A DNA stretch of 6,995 nt from Bacteroidota bacterium (GTDB taxonomy: Bacteria > Bacteroidota > Bacteroidia > NS11-12g > UBA955): the NCBI GenBank assembly GCA_008081305.1, contig VMCP01000139.1:1-6995 (forward strand), given 5' to 3'. Positions 1 through 6,726 of the stretch are shown here, in pieces. The position numbers were made by a program, and so were the translations under genes. The notes below the pieces were generated by a model, which saw only the letters and a program-made list of their open reading frames with translations, was not told the DNA's origin and made no database searches. The first letter of the stretch is position 1, and each line of letters opens with the position of its first letter.

Positions 1-131
1 TGGGTTTCCCAATATCCCTGTATACAGCTACTGTTTTTAATATTGAGAACCCGAGTAGACTAATCAAGTTCCTATTCTGGGTTTACATTTTTATTTTGAT
101 GGTTTACCCATTTCGTCAGATCCTCTTTTAA
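1..131 (+). CDS. Possible C-terminal end of a membrane protein (partial, cut by window start)
   Basis: The frame beginning at base 3 is open for 42 codons and ends at a TAA at 129-131. The peptide begins GFPISLYTATVF and ends MVYPFRQILF. It has a strongly hydrophobic stretch (FLFWVYIFILMVY, about residues 23-35) preceded by a basic RLIK, as in a membrane helix near a protein's C-terminus. The family is not recognisable from so short a piece. If real, it converges on the AcpH-like gene and overlaps its 3' end by 41 bases. The other plus frames stop sooner, at 38-40 and 61-63. The alternative is that one of those shorter frames is the true gene end and that bases 41-90 are a spacer with a terminator, since a hairpin lies at 48-83. 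Only the open frame and its composition support this call. Confidence 0.3.
   Translation, partial: GFPISLYTATVFNIENPSRLIKFLFWVYIFILMVYPFRQILF
48..97 (+). terminator. Imperfect hairpin followed by a T-rich run, possible terminator
   Basis: AACCCGAGTAG (48-58) can pair with CTATTC plus GGGTT (72-77 and 79-83), giving an 11-pair stem with one G-U pair, one bulged T at 78 and a 13-base loop. On the plus strand it is followed by a T-rich tail (84-97). It would suit a plus-strand gene ending at 40 or 63, but it conflicts with the membrane-protein frame that runs on to 131. On the minus strand it lies just past the AcpH-like stop but has no T run after it. Weak evidence. Confidence 0.22.
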
Positions 132-771
132 TAGGAAGCAGGAATAATCGTTTGTCTATAGCGTGGTCAATTACTGGTATTAATTCCAATAAATGCTGCT
201 CTTGTTGTTTCGTCCAAGAATCGCTCATAATCCGGGTGCTTTTGAATACTTGATTTAGTCCATATAAAATACTCAAATCAATCGTGTATTTCTCTAAGTA
301 ACGACTTTGAATAAACCGATCAAAGCGAATCATAAAAGTTTTAGGGTCATTATGGCTTATGCGGTCTAAAAAAGCGGGTACATCCGTCTTTGCATGGTCT
401 AGCATATGATAAAAGTGCTCTAATTGGTTCGGATTTTTCATTATTAACAGGCGATCAAGCCACATTTCAACTATGATATGTATTCCAAACCAAAATCGAG
501 GTATTTGGGTGTCTATGAATACATTCCGAACGGGATTGCGTAATTCTTGGTATACTTCATTAAAAAAGACGCTATTGTGAAAATCTTTATCTCTATTCAA
601 GTGCTGCAAACAACCTCTCTCGATATCCATGGTTTCTTGGGGATGAGAAACAAGGGTTTTATTGTAGAGCTTAGGAGTGAAATTCCTCAATAAATCGGGA
701 GCAAGTAGACCAAAGTTATAAGCAGGAGAACTTGGATTTTGATCAAAGAAAAAATGACTGAAGAAATTCAC
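91..771 (-). CDS. AcpH-like protein (acyl-carrier-protein phosphodiesterase family, divergent)
   Basis: This is a 226-residue soluble protein. Its start, MNFFSHFFF, and the following GLLAPDLLRNF resemble the opening MNFLAH...GNLLADFVRG of ACP phosphodiesterase AcpH, which removes the 4'-phosphopantetheine arm from acyl carrier protein. A second block, GCLQHLNRD (residues 53-61), aligns with the AcpH GIHMHRRID block, keeping its His and Asp (H57, D61). A third, HIIVEMWLDRLL (98-109), occupies the place of AcpH's DVMWDHF but with different acidic and His positions. H6, D26, H57, D61, H98, E102 and D106 are candidate metal ligands. Family membership is reasonably supported, but the enzymatic activity is not. 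The start is GTG at 771. It fits the family N-terminus; the ATG two bases upstream runs straight into TGA, and the next in-frame Met is residue 48. An exact TAnnTTTG box sits four bases upstream. The gene diverges from msrB. Confidence 0.8.
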   Translation of the reverse strand: MNFFSHFFFDQNPSSPAYNFGLLAPDLLRNFTPKLYNKTLVSHPQETMDIERGCLQHLNRDKDFHNSVFFNEVYQELRNPVRNVFIDTQIPRFWFGIHIIVEMWLDRLLIMKNPNQLEHFYHMLDHAKTDVPAFLDRISHNDPKTFMIRFDRFIQSRYLEKYTIDLSILYGLNQVFKSTRIMSDSWTKQQEQHLLELIPVIDHAIDKRLFLLPIKRGSDEMGKPSK

Positions 772-775
772 ATAT

Positions 776-783
776 CAAAGGTA
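776..783 (-). promoter_or_regulatory. Bacteroidota -7 promoter box for the AcpH-like gene
   Basis: Read on the minus strand this is TACCTTTG, an exact match to TAnnTTTG, the -7 element used by the primary sigma factor of Bacteroidota. ATAT follows, then the GTG start at 771. The nearest upstream TTTG is 27 bases away, rather than the roughly 19 expected for a -33 element, so only the -7 half is supported. If it is used, the transcript would have almost no leader. Confidence 0.45.
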
Positions 784-840
784 CAATCAAGAATATATAC
801 GCTTGTAAAACAAAGAGGTGTGATTTTGAGTTATTCCAAT

Positions 841-1362
841 GTGAAACATTTACAATCATTGCTACATGTGTTCATACTAATGGGTATTCTGTTGGTTAAC
901 GACGCATGTTCACAAAAGATTCCAAGTAAAAATCTAATCATGAATAATAAGGATACAAATCAATACTCAATTCAAAAAACAGAAGCGGAGTGGAAAGAGC
1001 AACTTACAGATGCAGAGTTTCATGTGTTGAGAAATAAGGGTACAGAGAGACCTTACACCAGTGAATTCGAACACTTTTGGGAGCCAGGAGTGTACGTTTG
1101 TAAAGGATGTGGAGCGGAATTATTTGAAGCAAAAACAAAGTTTGATGCCGGTTGCGGATGGCCAAGTTTTTACAAATCAATTAACCCAGTGGCAGTAAAA
1201 GAAATATTGGATAAGAGTCATGGTATGGTGAGAACCGAGGTGGTTTGTGCTAAATGTGGCGGACATTTAGGTCACGTATTTAACGACGGTTTTGATCAGC
1301 CAACAGGGCTTAGATATTGCATAAACGGAGTTTCGCTAGGATTTAAGAAAAAAGAGGACTGA
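841..1362 (+). CDS. msrB: Peptide-methionine (R)-S-oxide reductase MsrB, predicted lipoprotein
   Basis: MsrB reduces the R epimer of methionine sulfoxide in oxidised proteins, usually with thioredoxin-type electron donors. From the GTG at 841 the product is 173 residues. The catalytic domain starts near residue 44 (YSIQKTEAEWKEQLT) and is full length. It has the two structural zinc CxxC pairs (C87/C90 in VCKGCG and C136/C139 in CAKCGGHLGHVF), the recycling Cys in GCGWPSF (C105) and the catalytic Cys in RYCINGVSL (C160). Ahead of it lies MKHLQSLLHVFILMGILLV followed by NDAC, a short basic end, hydrophobic core and Cys23 as in a lipoprotein signal, although Asn-Asp before Ala-Cys is a poor lipobox. 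The frame stays open back to an ATG at 739, but that lies inside the divergent AcpH-like gene and would add a long unlikely N-terminus. TTG 826, with AGAGG seven bases ahead, and GTG 820 are alternatives. ATG 940 would give a signal-less form of 140 residues. polA follows after 45 bases on the same strand. Confidence 0.93.
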   Translation: MKHLQSLLHVFILMGILLVNDACSQKIPSKNLIMNNKDTNQYSIQKTEAEWKEQLTDAEFHVLRNKGTERPYTSEFEHFWEPGVYVCKGCGAELFEAKTKFDAGCGWPSFYKSINPVAVKEILDKSHGMVRTEVVCAKCGGHLGHVFNDGFDQPTGLRYCINGVSLGFKKKED

Positions 1363-1407
1363 TGTTCTTCCCTTAAACCTCGATTTTGTATCTTGCTGCT
1401 TATAGAC

Positions 1408-4170
1408 ATGAGCGGTAAAAAACTATTTCTACTTGATGGGATGGCCTTGATTTACAGGGCCTTTTTCGCGTTTAGCAAGAATCCAAGAATTACGAGTAAA
1501 GGATTGAATGCGAGTGCAATGTTCGGTTTTACGAATACCTTGTTGGATATTATCAAGAAGCAAGAACCCACGCATTTAGCTGTAGTTTTTGATACAGACA
1601 AGCCTACTCAAAGGCACATCGAATACGAGGCGTATAAAGCGCAAAGAGAGGCAATGCCTGAAGACTTGAGGAAAAGCATTCCATACATTCAACAAATCTT
1701 AGAAGGTTTTAATATTCCTTTACTCACATTAGATGGTTATGAGGCCGATGATATCATAGGTACTTTAGCATGGCAAGCAAAGGACATGGATGTCTACATG
1801 ATGACGCCTGATAAAGACTTTGGACAGCTAGTGCAGGAACGTGTTTTTATATATAAGCCAGGTCGTATGGGAAACCCCGATGAAATTTTGGGTGTACAAG
1901 AAATCCTAAACAAATGGGAAATCGAACGCGTGGATCAAGTTATCGATATCCTTGGTTTGTGGGGCGACTCTGTAGATAACATTCCTGGGATTCCCGGCGT
2001 CGGTGAGAAGACGGCCAAAAAACTCATTAAACAATACGACACCATGGAAGGGGTGATTGCCCATACCCATGAATTAAAGGGTAAAATGAAGGAGAAGTTT
2101 GAAGAGTTTGCGGAACAAGGTTTACTGAGTAAGAAACTGGCAACGATCGATACGCAGGTGCCAATCAATATCGAGGTAGAGTCCTTGGTAAGAAAAGAGC
2201 CGAACGAGGAGAAATTAAAAGAGGTATTCGCGGAGTTAGAATTTAGGACCATGGCCAAGCGCTTGTTCGGAACCGATGTTTCAGCTGCGCCTGCCGTTTC
2301 CTCCACAGGACAAAAGGATTTATTTGGTTCAGCCGAAGAAACCACAGAAGTGGAATCTTTAAAAACCATCTCAGATATTGAGTGCGAATACAAAGTATTA
2401 AATACAAAATCAGAGGTAGAGGAAGCACTAAAAGAGGCCTTGCAATTCCAACAGATTTGTTTTGACACTGAAACCACAGACCTAGATGTTTTTAGCGCTG
2501 AATTGGTGGGTATTTCTTTGTCATGGAAAGCACATCAAGGCGTTTATTTACCTATAGATTCAGATCAAGAAAAAGCCAAGGAACAAGTTTCATGGTTAAA
2601 AGGATTTTGGGAGTCTGATCGCTTAAAGATTGCTCAGAACCTAAAGTATGATGTGGCTGTTATCGAGCGTTACAACCAAAGGATTAGTGGGCCGTTTTTT
2701 GATACCATGCTAGCGCATTATTTGGTTGAACCTGATCAGCGCCATAACATGACGATACTGAGCGAAAAATACTTGAAATACACTCCAATTAGCATAGAAT
2801 CCCTCATTGGTAAAAAAGGCAAGAACCAAGGCTCTATGCGAGATGTTCCTATCGAAAAAGTAGCAGAGTATGCCATTGAAGATACGGACGTTACATATCA
2901 GCTCTATCATATTCTAAATAAGGAGCTGGAACAAAAGAAGCTGCTAAATGTGTTTAACGATATAGAAATTCCTCTTGTTCATGTCCTACATCGAATGGAG
3001 AACGAGGGTGTTAATTTAGACGTGCCCTTTTTAGAAGCATATAGCAAACAACTACTCGAGCAGTCCTTAGAACTACAGAACGCTATTTTCACTGAGGCGG
3101 GATTTGAGTTTAACATTTCCAGCCCTCAGCAAGTAGGAAAGGTATTATTTGAGGAGTTAAAGCTCAGTGAAAAGCCTAAAAAGACTAAAACAGGCCAATA
3201 TCAAACAGATGAGGAAACCTTAAATTCCCTAAAGGGGAAGCACCCAATTGTTGAGCATATCTTAGGTTTTAGGGCGCTACAAAAATTAAAAAGCACTTAT
3301 GTGGATGCCTTGCCTGAAATAGTGAAGTCTCATTCGAATAGGGTGCATACAAGCTTTAATCAAGCGGTAGCTGCTACGGGAAGGTTGAGCTCGCAAAATC
3401 CGAATCTTCAAAACATTCCGATTAGAACAGATTTAGGCCGTGAAATTAGAAAAGCCTTCATTCCTCATAATGAAGATAGCGTATTGTTGAGTGCTGACTA
3501 TTCCCAAATTGAATTAAGAATCATCGCCCATATTTCTAAAGACGAAGGCATGATGCAAGCGTTCAAAAAAGGGATTGATATTCATACGGCTACCGCCGCA
3601 AAGGTGTGGGGAGTTTCTATTGAGGAAGTCGACAAAGACATGCGTAGAAAGGCCAAAACAGTAAATTTTGGAATCATTTATGGAATATCAGCCTTCGGAC
3701 TGAGCCAACGCGTTCAAATCCCGAGGTTTGAAGCCAAGGAGATCATTGATAACTATTTTGAACAGTTTCCAGGCATCAAGACGTATATGGATAATACCAT
3801 AAATTTTGCGAGGGAAAACGGGTATGTTGAGACCATTACGGGTAGACGAAGAAATCTTCGCGATATCAATAGCCGTAACGCTACCGTTAGGGGATTTGCA
3901 GAACGAAATGCAATTAATGCCCCCATTCAAGGAAGTGCTGCTGACATGATAAAAATTGCCATGATTAAAGTGGATGAATGGCTACAGAAAAGCAGTTTGA
4001 ACACAACCATGCTTCTTCAAGTACATGACGAATTGGTATTCAATGTACCAACAAATGAGCTTGAAGAGGTTAAAAGTAATGTGACTAGGATCATGGAAGA
4101 AGCGATGAAACTCGATGTCCCAATCTTAGTGGAAGCAGGTACGGGAAAGAACTGGTTAGAGGCGCATTAA
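1408..4170 (+). CDS. polA: DNA polymerase I, with 5' nuclease, proofreading and polymerase domains
   Basis: The product is 920 residues from ATG 1408 (MSGKKLFLLDG); E. coli PolA has 928. It fills repair gaps and removes RNA primers during lagging-strand synthesis. The 5' nuclease domain (about 1-285) shows the acidic metal sites LLDG (D10), VVFDTD (D62), YEADD (D114/D115) and TPDKD (D135/D137), plus the helix-hairpin-helix GIPGVGEKTA (194-203). The linker (about 288-325) is Ala/Ser/Thr/Glu-rich and contains QKDLF. The 3'-5' exonuclease (about 325-515) is intact: D353 and E355 in FDTET, N411/D415 in NLKYD, Y488/D492 in YAIED. The polymerase domain shows motif A DYSQIELR (D697, E702), motif B with R746, K750, F754 and Y758 in RRKAKTVNFGIIYG, and motif C VHDE (H873, D874, E875). 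Phe at 754 is the residue linked to discrimination against dideoxynucleotides. A TTG at 1393 would add five residues but is less likely. The stop overlaps the convergent porin gene's stop. It may be co-transcribed with msrB. Confidence 0.98.
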   Translation: MSGKKLFLLDGMALIYRAFFAFSKNPRITSKGLNASAMFGFTNTLLDIIKKQEPTHLAVVFDTDKPTQRHIEYEAYKAQREAMPEDLRKSIPYIQQILEGFNIPLLTLDGYEADDIIGTLAWQAKDMDVYMMTPDKDFGQLVQERVFIYKPGRMGNPDEILGVQEILNKWEIERVDQVIDILGLWGDSVDNIPGIPGVGEKTAKKLIKQYDTMEGVIAHTHELKGKMKEKFEEFAEQGLLSKKLATIDTQVPINIEVESLVRKEPNEEKLKEVFAELEFRTMAKRLFGTDVSAAPAVSSTGQKDLFGSAEETTEVESLKTISDIECEYKVLNTKSEVEEALKEALQFQQICFDTETTDLDVFSAELVGISLSWKAHQGVYLPIDSDQEKAKEQVSWLKGFWESDRLKIAQNLKYDVAVIERYNQRISGPFFDTMLAHYLVEPDQRHNMTILSEKYLKYTPISIESLIGKKGKNQGSMRDVPIEKVAEYAIEDTDVTYQLYHILNKELEQKKLLNVFNDIEIPLVHVLHRMENEGVNLDVPFLEAYSKQLLEQSLELQNAIFTEAGFEFNISSPQQVGKVLFEELKLSEKPKKTKTGQYQTDEETLNSLKGKHPIVEHILGFRALQKLKSTYVDALPEIVKSHSNRVHTSFNQAVAATGRLSSQNPNLQNIPIRTDLGREIRKAFIPHNEDSVLLSADYSQIELRIIAHISKDEGMMQAFKKGIDIHTATAAKVWGVSIEEVDKDMRRKAKTVNFGIIYGISAFGLSQRVQIPRFEAKEIIDNYFEQFPGIKTYMDNTINFARENGYVETITGRRRNLRDINSRNATVRGFAERNAINAPIQGSAADMIKIAMIKVDEWLQKSSLNTTMLLQVHDELVFNVPTNELEEVKSNVTRIMEEAMKLDVPILVEAGTGKNWLEAH

Positions 4171-6158
4171 TTCCAGAATTTCCAGCTGAATCCAAATCGG
4201 AACCTAAACGGTTGAATTGGATAGGCAAGGGATGATTCATAACGATAATTCATGCCTGGAATCAACCACCACTCGTTGAGATGCTCAAATTTCAGGAAGA
4301 AGTCCACTGTTTGGATTCTTCCACTTAAATAAGCGTCAAATAAGGGATAATTACCCAATAGTGCTCGGTCATTATGAAGAATGAACTGTCCCATTTCTGG
4401 CCTGTACTCCCAATTAGCGTATGATGAAGTGTAAGACAAATCTATTCCTAAACGATAACTCAGTGCTTTTTGAAAAGCATCGTTTTGATAGCTAAGTCCG
4501 AGTCTGGGATAAAGAACGGGGATTCCTAAATTGGTCACTTCAGTAGCATTGTTTTTATGGAAAGCCAAGGACGACACGAACATCCAATGTTGCCCTTTAA
4601 GTCGAGCATTCACATTTCCTTCTACAAAACGAAAATCACCAATAATGCTCGGTGTTGCTTGTTGAATAAATCCAATTTCACCATTGCGGTTTCCAATAGA
4701 TATTGAACTTGATAGCTTTAAACGTCCATTTTTGTAATGGATCGAAGCATTCAATTGATTACTGATGATGGTATGCCCTTCATTCAGATTTCCTTTAAAA
4801 TCATAGAAATTGGATAGGAAGTAATTTTGAAAAATAGTAGGGCTGCTCTTTTGATGATCCAGACCTATTTGCAGATCGAATGAATCAGAAAGTTTGTTGC
4901 TTGAGGTAAATGATATCTTTTGATTCTTATCCAAATAGCCGCCGAAGTAACGTGAATAATTGATTTGAGTCCAATCTGCAATTGTATTAAACAAAATGAT
5001 ATTGGCATTCATGCCTGTGGAGCGGAAGGCTAATTCACGCTGAATTTGTGTGTCATTTTGGTAACGAAATCCTCCATATTGGAAATCAAGTCCTAAACCA
5101 AGATGAAGCTTGTCTCGGTTATATTCAATTCCAAGCTCTTGAGATCCATGTTTAAAAGAAATACTGTCAAGAGTTTCTGTCGTATCAAAAAGTACAGGCA
5201 GGGTGTAAAAATCACGATTCATCGCTTCGTCAGAATAGGTACGACGGTCATTGTGGAAGTTCCAAATGTGGTACGCCGACAAAGATTTTTGTGTGTCTAG
5301 AAAATAGCGATGTTTCAGCTGATGGTGGGTTTTGGATGTAAAGCTGCTTGCTTCGGTTAGGTTTGGATAATAAAAACCAAAGGTTCTTTGTTGAAATGCG
5401 GTGATATCCGAATCAAGGGGCCCGTAAAATAAACTATCGGTTTGCAAGCCTCCATTTTCGACCCTTCGGTTGCGATTCCAGCTGAGGATTAATTGTTGTT
5501 CGTAACGTCCATTTTCACTGATAAATCGGCTACCTATACCCAAGTTCCTACCCAAGTTATCTTGGTTGGCACCGACATACATATCTTCATTTAATACAGA
5601 CCGATAATCAATGCTTACGTTCCAAGTGGGAGAGAAGTTTTGAGAGTGCAATGCCTCTAATCCAACATAACCTCCTGCACCCTGTGAGTAATCAAATTGA
5701 GTAAAGGCCTGTCCAACCTTACGAAACAAAAAGTTATCGGGATTGATGGATGCTACATCGTTGAGAAGTATCCCCGAACGCAGACCAAAATTGAGTGTAT
5801 TGGATTTCAACTTTATCGCAGGACCTCCATATACCCCAAGATTTAATAGCGGCTGAACCGAACGATTTTCGGGTGAATATCGGTGATTTAATAATAACTG
5901 AGAATCTTGCTGAACCAGTGTGTCTAATTTATTCCAAAGTAAAGTGGCCTGCTGTATGTAAGGAATTATAGCAGGCTTATCCGAATGATTAGATAAGGTG
6001 CTATCCACAGCGGTTGTATCACTCGTAACTCCATTGGGATTAGTCGAAAAAGTACTAGGCGTTTGACCCGGATTTATTTGAGACAATGCACCTTTAAAAG
6101 CAATTGACAGTACAAGTAAGAGCAACAGCCGATATGCATTTTCTTTCCTCAAAGTCAC
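4167..6158 (-). CDS. Putative outer-membrane porin, Porin_10-type beta-barrel
   Basis: The product is 663 residues. A signal peptide is clear: a basic start, then LLLLLVLSIAF and an ALS-Q cleavage site near residues 26/27. A Ser/Thr/Asp-rich stretch to about residue 60 follows. The rest alternates polar and aromatic residues in the manner of antiparallel barrel strands. The block around residues 155-240 has FDYSQGAGG, HSQNFSPTWNVSIDYR (171-186), a stretch ending in ENGRYEQQ, and RRVENGG (231-237). This order recalls the Bacteroidota putative porin family (Porin_10). The C-terminus, with AYPIQP and then alternating FRFRFGFSWKFWN, looks like a closing barrel strand with terminal aromatics. Channel activity and substrate are unknown, and a TonB-independent transport role is inferred. 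There is no plug domain or TonB box. The start is GTG 6158 or TTG 6152, the latter giving MRKENAYR; no ATG is available. The 3' end overlaps polA's stop. Confidence 0.88.
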   Translation of the reverse strand: MTLRKENAYRLLLLLVLSIAFKGALSQINPGQTPSTFSTNPNGVTSDTTAVDSTLSNHSDKPAIIPYIQQATLLWNKLDTLVQQDSQLLLNHRYSPENRSVQPLLNLGVYGGPAIKLKSNTLNFGLRSGILLNDVASINPDNFLFRKVGQAFTQFDYSQGAGGYVGLEALHSQNFSPTWNVSIDYRSVLNEDMYVGANQDNLGRNLGIGSRFISENGRYEQQLILSWNRNRRVENGGLQTDSLFYGPLDSDITAFQQRTFGFYYPNLTEASSFTSKTHHQLKHRYFLDTQKSLSAYHIWNFHNDRRTYSDEAMNRDFYTLPVLFDTTETLDSISFKHGSQELGIEYNRDKLHLGLGLDFQYGGFRYQNDTQIQRELAFRSTGMNANIILFNTIADWTQINYSRYFGGYLDKNQKISFTSSNKLSDSFDLQIGLDHQKSSPTIFQNYFLSNFYDFKGNLNEGHTIISNQLNASIHYKNGRLKLSSSISIGNRNGEIGFIQQATPSIIGDFRFVEGNVNARLKGQHWMFVSSLAFHKNNATEVTNLGIPVLYPRLGLSYQNDAFQKALSYRLGIDLSYTSSYANWEYRPEMGQFILHNDRALLGNYPLFDAYLSGRIQTVDFFLKFEHLNEWWLIPGMNYRYESSLAYPIQPFRFRFGFSWKFWN

Positions 6159-6244
6159 AAAAATGCGTTAAAAAAACGATAGATTGGGTTCTTTTCCCTT
6201 TGTTACATAAAGAATTTAGGCTGTCATTCGATTAAATTTGATAC
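6159..6244. other. Divergent intergenic region between porin and small membrane protein genes
   Basis: These 86 bases separate two divergent starts and must carry both 5' control regions unless transcripts enter from elsewhere. On the plus strand there is an exact TAnnTTTG box at 6233-6240. On the minus strand I find no exact box for the porin gene; the nearest candidates each have a mismatch and lie on or past the GTG start. A run of seven A on the plus strand (about 6170-6176) is the only other visible feature. No convincing hairpin or operator is seen. Confidence 0.6.
6233..6240 (+). promoter_or_regulatory. Bacteroidota -7 promoter box for the small membrane protein gene
   Basis: TAAATTTG matches TAnnTTTG exactly. 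It is followed by ATAC and then the GTG at 6245, the same arrangement as at the AcpH-like gene. The closest upstream TTTG (6199-6202) is 30 bases away, too far for a standard -33 element. The placement would give a leaderless transcript, or a leader of under ten bases if GTG 6254 is the true start. Confidence 0.45.
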
Positions 6245-6682
6245 GTGTCAAATGTGTTTCTCATCTTCAGTATTATACTGTGGTCATCTACCAAGTTTTT
6301 GGTAGGTAGTGGAATTGCGCTAGCAACACTTAATCCACTAGAGGGGGCTATCACAACTATGATTGGCGGTGTAGCTGGTGTAGTGGTTTGGGTGTTTTTT
6401 GGACATGGATTGAAATCCCTATGGTTAAAAGTAATAGGTGCGAAAAAGCCTGTAAAGGTGTTTTCCAAGAGAAATAGGTATTTGGTGAAGTTGAAAAACA
6501 AAGGCGGACTGTGGTTGGTTGCGCTGTTAACCCCCGGAATATTGAGTATTCCAGTGGGGTGTTTAGTCTCAATCGCAATGGAACAAGATCGATTCAAAGT
6601 AATCAGCATTCAAGCCGTTGGCATCGTGATTTGGAGTTTGATGATTTTTGGTGGTAAACAGATCTTAATTCTTCTGAGTTGA
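6245..6682 (+). CDS. Small four-helix integral membrane protein, function unknown
   Basis: The product is 145 residues with four predicted membrane segments: about 4-28, 35-53 (containing GGVAGVVVW), 89-112 (containing LLTPGILSIPVG) and 119-143. The loop between helices 2 and 3 (about 57-87) is very basic (KKPVK, SKRNRYLVKLKNK), so it should face the cytoplasm, placing both termini inside as well. Two helix pairs with Gly-rich and Pro-containing segments recall small transporters such as the small multidrug export or DedA-like groups, but I do not recognise the family with certainty and propose no substrate. There is no ATG at the start: an in-frame TGA ends at 6241, so GTG 6245 or GTG 6254 must be used unless the gene is shorter. 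A lipoprotein gene follows after 44 bases on the same strand, suggesting one operon. Confidence 0.8.
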   Translation: MSNVFLIFSIILWSSTKFLVGSGIALATLNPLEGAITTMIGGVAGVVVWVFFGHGLKSLWLKVIGAKKPVKVFSKRNRYLVKLKNKGGLWLVALLTPGILSIPVGCLVSIAMEQDRFKVISIQAVGIVIWSLMIFGGKQILILLS

Positions 6683-6726
6683 AGAGAATAAAAGAGCTTA
6701 TAAAAAATGCGTACTTTCCCCAAGTA

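Noticed and set aside
78..110. TGGGT/ACCCA inverted repeat near the end of the AcpH-like gene
   Set aside because: Only five pairs with a loop of more than 20 bases; the hairpin at 48-83 is stronger and uses the same GGGTT.
739..840. Longer N-terminus for MsrB starting at ATG 739 or ATG 754
   Set aside because: It would begin inside the divergent AcpH-like gene and its promoter box, and would put 34 extra residues ahead of the signal-like segment. No family member I know has this extension.
1393..1407. TTG start adding five residues to PolA
   Set aside because: ATG 1408 gives the usual MSxKKLFLLDG opening; the TTG has no supporting signal.
1935..2477. Open frame of 180 codons on the minus strand inside polA
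   Set aside because: Its composition (Ser/Phe/Pro-rich) and lack of any recognisable motif mark it as an antisense shadow of a well-conserved coding region.
4192..4220. Short inverted repeats (CCAA...TTGG and AACC-TAAAC-GGTT) just past polA as a terminator
   Set aside because: The two stems are short, are separated by mismatches, have no T run, and lie within the porin's conserved C-terminal codons.
6150..6157. TGACTTTG as a -7 box for the porin gene
   Set aside because: It has one mismatch to TAnnTTTG and lies after the GTG start; a transcript starting beyond it would lose the signal peptide's start, since the next ATG is out of frame.
6232..6609. Open frame of 125 codons on the minus strand opposite the small membrane protein
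   Set aside because: The plus-strand frame has coherent membrane helices with a basic loop and a promoter box; the minus frame is Thr/Pro/Asn-rich with no domain signal.
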